Origin: G038396625 sp038396625
GTDB lineage: Bacteria > Bacillota > Clostridia > Peptostreptococcales > Thermotaleaceae
Assembly: GCA_038396625.1 (NCBI GenBank)
Contig: CP121688.1
Span: forward strand, 2,914,001 to 2,978,000
Length of the DNA: 64,000 nucleotides
Reading direction: 5' to 3'
Shown here: positions 43,000-51,890 of the stretch, one piece after another
Layout of the letters: each line of letters starts with the position of its first letter
Numbering within the stretch: position 1 is the first letter of the stretch
Notes under the pieces: generated by a model
Seen by the model: only the letters and a program-made list of their open reading frames with translations
Databases searched by the model: none
Told to the model about the DNA's origin: nothing
Program-made: the position numbers and the translations under genes

Positions 43000-45192
43000 T
43001 TGTATAGAGATTTTTTCCATACATTAAAAACCAAATATAATATTCACCTCAATCCTCAACAACAAGAAGCTGTGTGCCATAAAGATGGCCCTGCCATTGT
43101 CTTAGCCGTACCTGGTGCTGGCAAAACAACGGTATTGATTTGTAGAACAGCCAACTTGATTCTCCACCACAAGATTGATGCTAAAAATATTTTATCCCTT
43201 ACATTTAGTAATGCATCCGCAAAGGATATGAAGGATCGCTTTTATCGTGTCTTTGGAGATAAAATTGATGTAAATGTTTATTTTTCAACCATTCACGGCT
43301 TTGCATTAAGTATTATTAAAAGATATGCAGCAATACATCAAATCAAATACACCATCATTGAAGGAAAAAACGCCCCTGTTCATAAAGCCATTTTATTAAA
43401 ACAGTTCTATCATCAAGTGAACAAAGAATTTTTAAACGATGATCAATTAGAAGCATTATCTAACGCTATCGGTTATGTGAAAAATGCCATGATTGACACA
43501 AAAGATTTTTCAAGTCATACTTTCGAAATTGATGGCTTTCAACAAATTTATGTGTTGTACGAAAAATATAAACGAAAAAATAATTATATTGACTTTGATG
43601 ATATGCTACATCTTGCCTTAAAAATATTGCAAAGCAATCCTCATTTACTGAATCAGTATCAGAAGCATTACCCCTATATTCAAGTAGATGAAGCCCAGGA
43701 TACATCTAAACTACAGCATACCATTATACGCTTACTTGTTCATCCAAAAAATAATATCTTCATGGTTGCCGATGATGACCAATCCATATATGGCTTTCGT
43801 GGTGCATTTCCAAAAGCACTCCTTCAATTTGATCGTACCTATAAGCATGCCAAAACCTTTTTTATGGAACAAAATTATCGTTCCACCCATGATATTGTAA
43901 CGGTAAGCAATGCGTTTATAAAGTCAAATAGTGAGCGATATGCAAAGCATTTGTTTACAAAAAACCAAGGAAATCAACCGATTGCCATTATCCATGTAGC
44001 AAATGAAAGGGAACAAACAAATTATATTGTAGATCAACTAAAGCATACAAAAGCATTATATGATACAGCCATTTTATTTAGGAACAATATTTCTGCTATT
44101 CCTTTTATTGATCAACTCGAAAGAAATAACATTGCCTTTTATATGCGGGGATTAAATATGCATTTCTTCAATCACTGGATTGTTCAAGATATCATTGCTT
44201 TTTTCGATCTAGCATTAAATCCTTACGATATGAATGCCTTTGAAAGAATTTATTTTAAAATGAATGGATATATTTCTAAAGCAATTCTCCACACCATAAA
44301 ACATCAGCATCTCTATCAATCTGTATTTGATCGCTTACTAAATTACGAAGATCTGAGAAGTTATCAAAAAGATAACCTTCTACGATTGCGCTCTGATTTT
44401 GTGAGCTTATCTAAAAAGAAACCCTTAGAAGCCATTCTGTTTATAGAAAATGATCTGACTTATAAGAAGTATCTACAATCTCATTGTCAAAGAATGCGTT
44501 ATTCTTATGAAAGTATGAATATGATTTTATCCCATTTAAAGATCCTTGCTTCTGAAGCCGCTACGCTTATAGAATTTCTACAACGGTTTCATGAATTGCA
44601 GAAAATAATCGAGGCTTCAAAATATAATAAAAATAAAAGTGCTGTTGTATTATCCACGATTCATTCTGTAAAAGGATTGGAATTTGATGATGTGTATATG
44701 GTTGACTTAATCGATGGGCAATTTCCAACAAAGAATAGTATTGATTTATTGGAGGAAGAAGATGTTTCCTCCTTAGAAGAGGAACGGAGATTATTTTATG
44801 TAGGAATGACAAGAGCAAGAAAGATGCTTACACTGCTAGTAATGGATTTTAAAGAAGAAATGATGGTAAAACCCTCTAGATTTGTAAAGGAAGTTAAAAA
44901 ATGTATGGCTCAATGTTATCCTAACGATATCATAAAAACTATTGATACAAAGGGATTCTATAAAAAACATCAGAAGCACTATTCTTTTAAAAATCTTGAA
45001 AATAATAGCATTATCCATCATGATTATACTGTAGGCATGCCTGTGTATCATGAAAAATTTGGAAAAGGCATAGTAACATCCATTCACAAAGATGTGATTC
45101 AAATTGACTTTGATGCTGTTGGACGAAGAAACTTATCTTTATCAATCTGCCTAGAGCAAAAAATTCTGCAGATACAGTCATCTACTGGCTAA
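43000..45192 (+). CDS. UvrD/PcrA-like superfamily 1 DNA helicase
   Basis: 730 residues. 3'-5' helicase motifs in order: Walker A VPGAGKTT near 39, VDEAQD near 229, DDQSIYGFRGA near 259, QNYRST, STIHSVKGLEFDDVY near 553, and YVGMTRAR near 600. The C-terminal part (PVYHEKFGKGIV, then VIQIDFD) resembles the Tudor-like RNA-polymerase-binding tail of PcrA. The start is a TTG with AGGAGG 8 bases upstream. Role in repair or transcription-replication conflict is inferred. Genomes of this group usually also carry a canonical pcrA, so this may be a paralogue. Confidence 0.9.
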   Translation: MYRDFFHTLKTKYNIHLNPQQQEAVCHKDGPAIVLAVPGAGKTTVLICRTANLILHHKIDAKNILSLTFSNASAKDMKDRFYRVFGDKIDVNVYFSTIHGFALSIIKRYAAIHQIKYTIIEGKNAPVHKAILLKQFYHQVNKEFLNDDQLEALSNAIGYVKNAMIDTKDFSSHTFEIDGFQQIYVLYEKYKRKNNYIDFDDMLHLALKILQSNPHLLNQYQKHYPYIQVDEAQDTSKLQHTIIRLLVHPKNNIFMVADDDQSIYGFRGAFPKALLQFDRTYKHAKTFFMEQNYRSTHDIVTVSNAFIKSNSERYAKHLFTKNQGNQPIAIIHVANEREQTNYIVDQLKHTKALYDTAILFRNNISAIPFIDQLERNNIAFYMRGLNMHFFNHWIVQDIIAFFDLALNPYDMNAFERIYFKMNGYISKAILHTIKHQHLYQSVFDRLLNYEDLRSYQKDNLLRLRSDFVSLSKKKPLEAILFIENDLTYKKYLQSHCQRMRYSYESMNMILSHLKILASEAATLIEFLQRFHELQKIIEASKYNKNKSAVVLSTIHSVKGLEFDDVYMVDLIDGQFPTKNSIDLLEEEDVSSLEEERRLFYVGMTRARKMLTLLVMDFKEEMMVKPSRFVKEVKKCMAQCYPNDIIKTIDTKGFYKKHQKHYSFKNLENNSIIHHDYTVGMPVYHEKFGKGIVTSIHKDVIQIDFDAVGRRNLSLSICLEQKILQIQSSTG

Positions 45193-45216
45193 CCTTTTCT
45201 TCATCCTATATATTTA

Positions 45217-45240
45217 TAGCGGAGAGTCGATTCTCCGCTA
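45217..45240. terminator. Terminator between the helicase gene and the pxp operon
   Basis: TAGCGGAGA pairs exactly with TCTCCGCTA around a 6-base loop, between convergent genes. Confidence 0.75.
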
Positions 45241-45266
45241 TTTCACTTTATTCTTTTTAGTCAATA

Positions 45267-46298
45267 TTACCGAAGCTCTTCCACCTTTACCTCGTAGCTT
45301 TTACCATTAATCTTTAATGCAAACTGTCTTGTACAAATAATTTCCCGGGCAACACAATTTCTTTTAATATTCAATACCTTCTGTTCTAATTCCTTTAAAG
45401 CGCTTTGTGCTTCTTGAACAGTAACTGCTTGAAATGCTATTTGATCCCCTGGTTTTGCTTGTGCAATCTTATACAAGTCTGCACTAATTACATTGGCTAT
45501 TTTGGTATAGCCGCCGGTTGTCTGTCTATCAGCCATCATAATAATAGGTTTTCCATGACCAGGGATTTGAATCGCACCAAAGGCAATACCATCGGAAATA
45601 ATATCTCCTCCATTCATATGCTCTATGACTTCCCCATCTAATCTAAATCCCATTCGGTCGCATTCATTGGTAACTACATATTTATTTGAAAGAAAGGTCT
45701 CAATTCCCTTAGAAGTGAAGTACTGATCTTGAGGCCCTAAGATAACCCTTACCTCAAAATCATTGGTATATTGGGGTATATACTTATCTGCTACAGTTCT
45801 TCCCTTTAAAGATATAAGTGCTTCCTTTGCCACACCGATTTGTAATCTATCCCCAGCTTTTAAGGGTCTTCCCTCATATCCTCCTATTTTACCCTTTGTG
45901 TAGGTGGATTTACTCCCCATAACCTTTGGAACATCAATTCCTCCAGCAAAAGCAATATAGCTTCGACAGCCACTCTTCATTCCTTGAAAAATCAAACGTT
46001 CTCCTTGTTTTACATAAATACTTTGCCACATCGGTATAGCAGCCCCATTGAGGGATGGAGATAGGTTTCCTCCAGTTATAGCGATGATCATATCGCTTTC
46101 AAATTCTATCTGTGGTCCTAACATGGTGAGCTCTAGAACGCCTTCGCCTTCATCATTACCCACTAAAATATTTGCTACACGCTGAGCATAGCTATCCATC
46201 ACACCAGATACAGGAACGCCAAACTGCTGGTAGCCATATCTTCCTTGATCTTGTACCAAGGTCAAAAATCCAGGATGAATGATTTTGAACATTGCCAT
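45267..46298 (-). CDS. pxpC: 5-oxoprolinase subunit C (KipA/PxpC)
   Basis: 343-residue carboxyltransferase-like subunit of the ATP-dependent 5-oxoprolinase PxpABC, which converts pyroglutamate to glutamate. Diagnostic: IHPGFLTLVQDQGRYGYQ at the N-terminus, AFAGGIDVP near 115 and MMADRQTTGGY near 255. It begins 2 bases after pxpB. Earlier literature calls it KipA, the antagonist of the KinA inhibitor; the metabolic role is now accepted as primary. Confidence 0.93.
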   Translation of the reverse strand: MAMFKIIHPGFLTLVQDQGRYGYQQFGVPVSGVMDSYAQRVANILVGNDEGEGVLELTMLGPQIEFESDMIIAITGGNLSPSLNGAAIPMWQSIYVKQGERLIFQGMKSGCRSYIAFAGGIDVPKVMGSKSTYTKGKIGGYEGRPLKAGDRLQIGVAKEALISLKGRTVADKYIPQYTNDFEVRVILGPQDQYFTSKGIETFLSNKYVVTNECDRMGFRLDGEVIEHMNGGDIISDGIAFGAIQIPGHGKPIIMMADRQTTGGYTKIANVISADLYKIAQAKPGDQIAFQAVTVQEAQSALKELEQKVLNIKRNCVAREIICTRQFALKINGKSYEVKVEELR

Positions 46299-46300
46299 GA

Positions 46301-47041
46301 CTATCGAACGCTCCTTTCTTTGGGGTATGTTATATATTCATATGCGTTTTTTTGAATTGCGGATTCTATCTTGTGATATTCTTCTTCATTAATGGAAACA
46401 AACTTGATATAGTTCCCTGATTGTAGCAAAATAGGTGTATGTCTATAGGGATCATAAAGCTTTAACGGTGTTTTTCCGATCAATTGCCATCCTCCTGGAC
46501 TGTCAATAGGATATATACCTGTTTGATTGCCTGCAATGCCTACAGAGCCTCCCGAAATTTTTGTCCTAGGTACTTTCAGTCTTGGAGTACCAATTTTTTC
46601 ATCCATTCCTCCCAAATAAGGAAACCCGGGGGTAAATCCAAGCATATAGATCAAATATTCTCTTGACGTGTGTATCTGAATGACTTCGTCTATTGTCAAA
46701 TCATTATGCTTTGCCACATTTTCAATATCCGGCCCATATTCACCACCATATACTGTAGGAATCTCTATAACCTGAGGTAAAGGAATATCAATATGATCTA
46801 ACTCATTTTCTAATACTTTTAATTCCTTTATCAAGTTTTGATAATCGATCTCTAAAGGATTATAGTGCACTAGTAATGATCGATAAGTAGGAACCATTTC
46901 TACAATCCCTTTCATATTTCTTGTATCAATAGCAATCATCATTGCACGCACTTTGCTATTTATGGGTTCAGAGATCATATCTCCAAATTCTACGACTACT
47001 GCTCTATCTCCTGCTGTTAAATATTTTGTCTCTTTATACAT
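46301..47041 (-). CDS. pxpB: 5-oxoprolinase subunit B (KipI/PxpB)
   Basis: Partner of PxpC. Features: AGDRAVVVEFG near the N-terminus, the YMLGFTPGFPYLGG motif and the IDSPGGWQLIGKTP motif. The ATG at 47041 is chosen because AGGAGG lies 7 bases upstream; an in-frame ATG 42 bases earlier has no RBS and would add 14 residues. Length 246 residues, typical. Confidence 0.93.
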   Translation of the reverse strand: MYKETKYLTAGDRAVVVEFGDMISEPINSKVRAMMIAIDTRNMKGIVEMVPTYRSLLVHYNPLEIDYQNLIKELKVLENELDHIDIPLPQVIEIPTVYGGEYGPDIENVAKHNDLTIDEVIQIHTSREYLIYMLGFTPGFPYLGGMDEKIGTPRLKVPRTKISGGSVGIAGNQTGIYPIDSPGGWQLIGKTPLKLYDPYRHTPILLQSGNYIKFVSINEEEYHKIESAIQKNAYEYITYPKERSVR

Positions 47042-47133
47042 GCTACTTCCTCCTCGTGCTAAGTAGTCTAATATAGTAGGCATCTAAACAAATTTCATGA
47101 TATTGAATCCATGTCTGTTTAGATGCCTCATGC

Positions 47134-48369
47134 TTAATGTACTAACATAGTCATACTTTTTAGGGCATTTACCCCTGCATATCCTGCCACAAGAACAATC
47201 AATACTCCAAACACGAGTAACCAAGTGGGATGCTTGTAGTCACCTACAATATCTTTTCTTTTAGAAGCTAGTAAAATGGTACCTATCGTTACAGGTAAAA
47301 TAAGTCCGTTTAGTGATCCTGCTAAAATAAGAAGTTTTGCAGGTTTACCTAACCATGCCATAATGAAAGTAGAAGCTACAATAAATGCAATAATAAAGTA
47401 TTTTTCATTTTTCTCTATAGTTGGATGTAATGTCTTTAAAAAAGATACCGATGTATATGCTGCACCAATTACAGATGTAATACCTGCTGCCCATAACACA
47501 ATTCCAAAGAATTTATATCCAATCATACCAGCCCCATGTTGAAAAGCAGATGCTGCTGGATTTGAAGGATCTAATGCTAACCCTCTGCTCACTACTCCTA
47601 GTACTGCTAAGAAAAGAAATACTCTCATAACAGAGGCAATGATAATCCCCATTACAGAACCCTTTGTAATTTCTCCTAGATTCTCTTCTCCCGTGATTCC
47701 TGCATCAATTAATCTATGTCCCCCAGCAAAAGTAATATAACCTCCAACGGTTCCTCCTAATAACGTAATCGTAGGAAAAATCAATGTTTTAAAATTTTCA
47801 GGAACTACACTTCTATAGATTGCCTCTCCCACAGGTGGTTTTGTTACAACCGCCACATATGCAACAATCAGAATCATTAATCCTCCAAGTATTTTCACAA
47901 ACTTATCAATCGCTGGTCCCGCATCTTTAGATAAGAAAATAATAACACCAATAATTCCACAAACGACAGCCGCTAACTTTACATTCATTCCAAAAAGTAC
48001 ATTTAGACCTAATGCAGCTCCACCAACATTTCCAATATTAAATGCCAGTCCACCTAAGGCTACCAAAACTGCTACAAAGTAACCTAGTCCTGGAACCACC
48101 TTGTTAGCAATATCCTGCCCTCTCATACCCGATACACCAATAATTCGCCATACATTTACTTGTGCGCCTATGTCCAAAATGATTGATACAAGAATTACAA
48201 ATGCAAAGCTTGCTGCAAATTCTGCTGTAAAAGTAGCCGTTTGTGTTAAAAACCCTGGTCCAATAGCTGAAGTAGCCATAATAAATGCTGCTCCCAAGAG
48301 TGCACCTAAGTTTTTTCCCTTTCCTCCAATTACTCCTGTTGCTTTTGCATGTTTTTTAACTGGTTCCAT
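47134..48369 (-). CDS. ycsG: NRAMP-superfamily transporter of the pxp operon (YcsG-like)
   Basis: 411 residues, about 11 membrane segments, NRAMP fold. The TM1 metal-binding motif DPGN of Mn/Fe NRAMP proteins is replaced by GPGF, and TM6 (GGTVGGYITFAGGHRL) lacks the metal-ligand Met. A divalent metal is therefore an unlikely substrate. Its position inside the 5-oxoproline operon, as in B. subtilis ycsF-ycsG-kipI-kipA, points to uptake of 5-oxoproline or a related acid (inference). Confidence 0.85.
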   Translation of the reverse strand: MEPVKKHAKATGVIGGKGKNLGALLGAAFIMATSAIGPGFLTQTATFTAEFAASFAFVILVSIILDIGAQVNVWRIIGVSGMRGQDIANKVVPGLGYFVAVLVALGGLAFNIGNVGGAALGLNVLFGMNVKLAAVVCGIIGVIIFLSKDAGPAIDKFVKILGGLMILIVAYVAVVTKPPVGEAIYRSVVPENFKTLIFPTITLLGGTVGGYITFAGGHRLIDAGITGEENLGEITKGSVMGIIIASVMRVFLFLAVLGVVSRGLALDPSNPAASAFQHGAGMIGYKFFGIVLWAAGITSVIGAAYTSVSFLKTLHPTIEKNEKYFIIAFIVASTFIMAWLGKPAKLLILAGSLNGLILPVTIGTILLASKRKDIVGDYKHPTWLLVFGVLIVLVAGYAGVNALKSMTMLVH

Positions 48370-48380
48370 TGGCTTTCCTC

Positions 48381-49151
48381 CTATTTAATAAAATTTGAAA
48401 TTGCAGTTACTTCAATATCTTCTTCTTTTAGCTTTGATCGTATTTTTTTTACAAATTCAAGAGCTTCTGGATTATCGCCATGTACACAAATCGATTGTGC
48501 ATTGATCTGAATATCTTCTCCAGTTATTGCAGTGACTTTTCCTTCCTTTACCATTCTTACAACCCTTGTTATGGCTAAGTCTGCATCATGTATCACTGCG
48601 CCTTCCGATTTTCTTGATACCAATGTACCATCTTTGTTGTAGGCTCTATCTGCAAATACCTCATTTGCTACTTTCAGTCCCACTTGATTTCCTGCTTCAA
48701 TCATTTCACTATTGGCAAGTGCCAAAAGAATAATATTTTTGTCTACTTCATAAATTGCTTCTGCAATGGCCTTAGCTAATGCTTTGTCTTTCGCTGCCAT
48801 ATTGTACATGGCACCGTGAGGTTTCACGTGCTGCACCCTTAGACCTTGTGCTTGTGCAAAAGCCATCAAAGCCCCTAGCTGATATTTGACATAAACTTTT
48901 ACTTCATCTGGCGTAACTACAAGATTTCTTCTTCCAAAGCCCATTAAATCTAAAAATCCTGGATGGGCGCCTACGCCTACTGCTTGCTTTTTTGCCATTT
49001 GGATTGTTTTTTCCATCACCATCGGATCTCCTGCATGCCATCCACAGGCAACGTTTGCCGAAGTAACATATTGAATTACTTCTTCATCTAATCCGATCTT
49101 ATAATTTCCAAAACTTTCTCCTAAGTCACTATTCAAATCAACTTTGTACAT
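48381..49151 (-). CDS. pxpA: 5-oxoprolinase subunit A (LamB/YcsF family, PxpA)
   Basis: 256-residue subunit with the family signature VDLNSDLGESFGNYKIG at the N-terminus, ANVACGWHAGDP near 33 and KPHGAMYN near 108. First gene of the pxpA-ycsG-pxpB-pxpC operon; RBS GGAGG. Cytoplasmic; with PxpBC hydrolyses 5-oxoproline at the cost of ATP. Confidence 0.94.
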   Translation of the reverse strand: MYKVDLNSDLGESFGNYKIGLDEEVIQYVTSANVACGWHAGDPMVMEKTIQMAKKQAVGVGAHPGFLDLMGFGRRNLVVTPDEVKVYVKYQLGALMAFAQAQGLRVQHVKPHGAMYNMAAKDKALAKAIAEAIYEVDKNIILLALANSEMIEAGNQVGLKVANEVFADRAYNKDGTLVSRKSEGAVIHDADLAITRVVRMVKEGKVTAITGEDIQINAQSICVHGDNPEALEFVKKIRSKLKEEDIEVTAISNFIK

Positions 49152-49190
49152 GAAAACACCTCCATATATTCTTATATTTGTTTTATATAT

Positions 49191-49248
49191 TGAACCAATG
49201 GTTTGTATTTTGCAATTTTATGATATCACACACTTTTTTTATTGTCTA
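49191..49248 (-). promoter_or_regulatory. pxp promoter with downstream IclR-like operator
   Basis: Minus strand TAGACA (49243-49248), 17-base spacer, TATCAT (49220-49225). The near-palindrome TGAACC-AAT-GGTTTG (49191-49205) lies just downstream of the predicted start near 49213, where a bound KipR could block elongation. Confidence 0.6.
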
Positions 49249-49456
49249 TAGTAATTTTAAAAACTTTTAGACAATTTCGTTAATATATTATCATTTTTAA
49301 TCCGTGTCCTTTTACCTTCTATTCTGATAATTTCTGCAAACTCTTTTTTCATGCCCCTATTTCTCTTTTGTTTTCAAGAATCCACATAATTCTTCTTGAA
49401 ACAACAGTAGATTATTAAACTGTTATTCTATTGTCATTTTTCAAGAATTATTGCAA
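49249..49456. other. Intergenic, nothing recognised
   Basis: AT-rich spacer between the pxp promoter and the kipR terminator. No ORF, repeat or RNA motif that I can support. Confidence 0.3.
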
Positions 49457-49494
49457 AAAAAAATGATGAAGTCATTAAACTTTCATCATTTTTG
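49457..49494 (-). terminator. Terminator of kipR
   Basis: AAAAAATGATGAA pairs with TTTCATCATTTTT, about 38 bases past the kipR stop, with an eight-T run on the minus strand. Confidence 0.8.
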
Positions 49495-49532
49495 ATTTCT
49501 TTTTTCTTTCATGCTGATATCTTCTTTAAAAA

Positions 49533-50318
49533 TTATTTTTCTATATAACCTAAGGCTTTTGAAATCTCTTTTGCTGTTTTTACTGTTTTTTCAATAATCT
49601 CAGGAAGTCTTGTTACATCAAATCTCTGCTCAGGTCCTGCTGTACTAAGGGATGCCACAACATTCCCTGTATAATCGAAGATTGGTGCCCCAACTGCAGC
49701 AGTTTGAGGTTCCATTTCCCCAAAGCTAACGGTATATCCTTTTTTTCTACTTTCTAAAATCATATCCCAAATTTTTTCTTTTTCCACCACTGTACTTTCT
49801 GTATACTTAATTAATTGCTCATTTGTTACTATATCTTCAATTTCCTCGTCCTTCAAAAAGGATAGTATCGCTCTCGGACAAGCCCCTGCATTCAGGGAGG
49901 CCCTTCTACCAGTTTTCGTAAACAGTCTTACAGGATGTGTACAAATAAATTTCTCTACGTAAATTGCTTGATTGCTATCTCTCATAACTAGCTGTACATC
50001 CTCGTTCAGCTCATTACACAACTTTTTCATATAAGAAACAGCAATCGCTTTTACTTCTATAGATTCTGAAACAATCGTTCCTAATGTAAGAAATTTCATT
50101 CCTAAGGTGTATTGATTTTGTTTGCCATCTATATTGATTTTCTTTAAATAGCCATTCTTTTCGAAGGTATTAAACAATCTATACACGGTAGCCTTAGGAA
50201 TGGATGAAATCCGTGCAATCTCGCTTAATCCTCTAACGGGATGCTCTGCTGTAAAATATTCTAAAAGACTCAATGCTTTATCTAAACTATAATTGATCCG
50301 TTTATCATGTTGTTCCAT
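49533..50318 (-). CDS. kipR: IclR-family regulator, probable KipR of the pxp operon
   Basis: 261 residues: winged helix (ALSLLEYFTAEHPVRGLSEI, then SIPKATVYRLFNTFEKNGYL) and IclR effector domain (GRRASLNAGACPRAILSFL, PIFDYTGNVVASLS). It lies directly upstream of and co-oriented with the pxp operon, matching B. subtilis kipR next to kipI-kipA. Predicted repressor binding the operator at 49191-49205. RBS AGGTGAG. Confidence 0.88.
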   Translation of the reverse strand: MEQHDKRINYSLDKALSLLEYFTAEHPVRGLSEIARISSIPKATVYRLFNTFEKNGYLKKINIDGKQNQYTLGMKFLTLGTIVSESIEVKAIAVSYMKKLCNELNEDVQLVMRDSNQAIYVEKFICTHPVRLFTKTGRRASLNAGACPRAILSFLKDEEIEDIVTNEQLIKYTESTVVEKEKIWDMILESRKKGYTVSFGEMEPQTAAVGAPIFDYTGNVVASLSTAGPEQRFDVTRLPEIIEKTVKTAKEISKALGYIEK

Positions 50319-50378
50319 ATTTTCTCACCTACTTTATTATTGATTAAAACGATTATACCACATCTATACCATAAAAAC

Positions 50379-50417
50379 ACTGCCTCAAAATCCCTTTTAT
50401 AAGGGCTTCAAGGCAGT
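50379..50417 (-). terminator. Terminator of the glycine cleavage operon
   Basis: ACTGCCT...AGGCAGT outer stem enclosing a CCCTT/AAGGG inner stem, 13 bases past the gcvPB stop. Confidence 0.75.
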
Positions 50418-50429
50418 ATTGATTGTATC

Positions 50430-51890
50430 TTATTCTGTTTTCTTCCATTTCAAAATTGGATTTCTCGCTGCTTTTACTTCATCTAGTCTTCTAACCGTGG
50501 TATTATGGGGTGCACTTTTAATTAATTCAGGATTTTCGTCAGCTTCTTTGGCAATATTCACTAATGCTTCGATGAAACCATCTAACGTTTCAATACTTTC
50601 TGTTTCTGTGGGTTCAATCATAAGGGCATTATTCACAATGAGTGGAAAATAAATGGTTGGTGGATGATAGCCATAATCCAATAGCCTTTTTGCTACATCT
50701 AGTGTAGATACTTCTAACTCATGCTTACCTAATCCACCTAGAACAAATTCATGTTTGCAAACTTTATCTATCGGTAGATAATAATGCCCTTTCAATTTAT
50801 TCATCATATAATTGGCGTTTAGTACAGCTACTTCACTGGCTCTTTTTAATCCATCGCTTCCCATAGATAGAATATAGGTATATGCTCGGACATTTACACC
50901 AAAGTTTCCATAGAAAGACCTTATTTTACCGATAGACTGTGGATAGCCATAATCAAATACATATTTGTCTTCTTTTTTCTCTACCATAGGTACGGGTAAA
51001 AATGGTACAAGATCTTTGCGAACACCTACAGGCCCACTCCCTGGACCTCCACCTCCATGGGGTGTTGAAAATGTCTTATGGAGATTTAGGTGAACTACAT
51101 CAAACCCCATATCTCCTGGTCTTGCAATGCCCATAATTGCATTGGCATTTGCTCCATCATAATAAAGCAATCCACCTGCTTTATGCACTAAGTCTGCAAT
51201 TTCTTTGATATTCTCCTCAAACAACCCTAAAGTACTTGGATTTGTCAACATCAATCCTGCCACTTCATCATCCAATGCAGCTTTTAAATTCTCTAAATCA
51301 ACAGCTCCTTGCTGATCTGATTTAATTTCAACCACATCAAACCCAACGACCATTGCGCTGGCTGGATTTGTGCCATGAGCAGAATCAGGCACAATAATTT
51401 TCTTTCTTTTAAAATCTCCTCGATGTTCATGATACGCTTTGATGATCATAAGACCTGTCATTTCTCCATGGGCACCTGCCGCAGGTTGCAAGGTAACTCT
51501 TTCCATACCCGTAATTTCCGACAACATCTGATCTAAACGATACATCATTTCTAAGGCCCCTTGTACGGTTTCCTCAGATTGATAGGGATGAATATGACTA
51601 AAGCCCCTCAGACTTGCCATATCCTCATTGATTTTGGGGTTATATTTCATGGTACAGGAACCAAGGGGGTAAAAACCTGAGTCTACAGAGTAATTCTTAT
51701 GGGATAAAAGGGTAAAATGTCTTATTACATCCACTTCACTCACTTCTGGTAAATCTAGCACTTTGTCTGCCAGCATGCTTTCGGGAATGAAATCCTTGAT
51801 GTCTACTTCCGGTACATCATTTGAAGGTAACGCATAAGCCTTACGTCCAGGCTTTGAAATTTCAAATATCAACTTATTGTATTCCTTCAT
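50430..51890 (-). CDS. gcvPB: Glycine dehydrogenase (decarboxylating) subunit 2
   Basis: 486-residue PLP subunit of the split P-protein, which decarboxylates glycine and transfers aminomethyl to GcvH. The PLP lysine lies in LNLHKTFSTPHGGGGPG near residue 272; SCTMKYNP near 84 and DSAHGTNPASA near 173 are typical. ATGA overlap with gcvPA. Last gene of the operon; no lipoamide dehydrogenase gene follows inside the window. Confidence 0.95.
   Translation of the reverse strand: MKEYNKLIFEISKPGRKAYALPSNDVPEVDIKDFIPESMLADKVLDLPEVSEVDVIRHFTLLSHKNYSVDSGFYPLGSCTMKYNPKINEDMASLRGFSHIHPYQSEETVQGALEMMYRLDQMLSEITGMERVTLQPAAGAHGEMTGLMIIKAYHEHRGDFKRKKIIVPDSAHGTNPASAMVVGFDVVEIKSDQQGAVDLENLKAALDDEVAGLMLTNPSTLGLFEENIKEIADLVHKAGGLLYYDGANANAIMGIARPGDMGFDVVHLNLHKTFSTPHGGGGPGSGPVGVRKDLVPFLPVPMVEKKEDKYVFDYGYPQSIGKIRSFYGNFGVNVRAYTYILSMGSDGLKRASEVAVLNANYMMNKLKGHYYLPIDKVCKHEFVLGGLGKHELEVSTLDVAKRLLDYGYHPPTIYFPLIVNNALMIEPTETESIETLDGFIEALVNIAKEADENPELIKSAPHNTTVRRLDEVKAARNPILKWKKTE

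Noticed and set aside
47134..48369. Manganese transporter MntH
   Set aside because: TM1 DPGN is replaced by GPGF and TM6 lacks the Met; operon context is 5-oxoproline metabolism.
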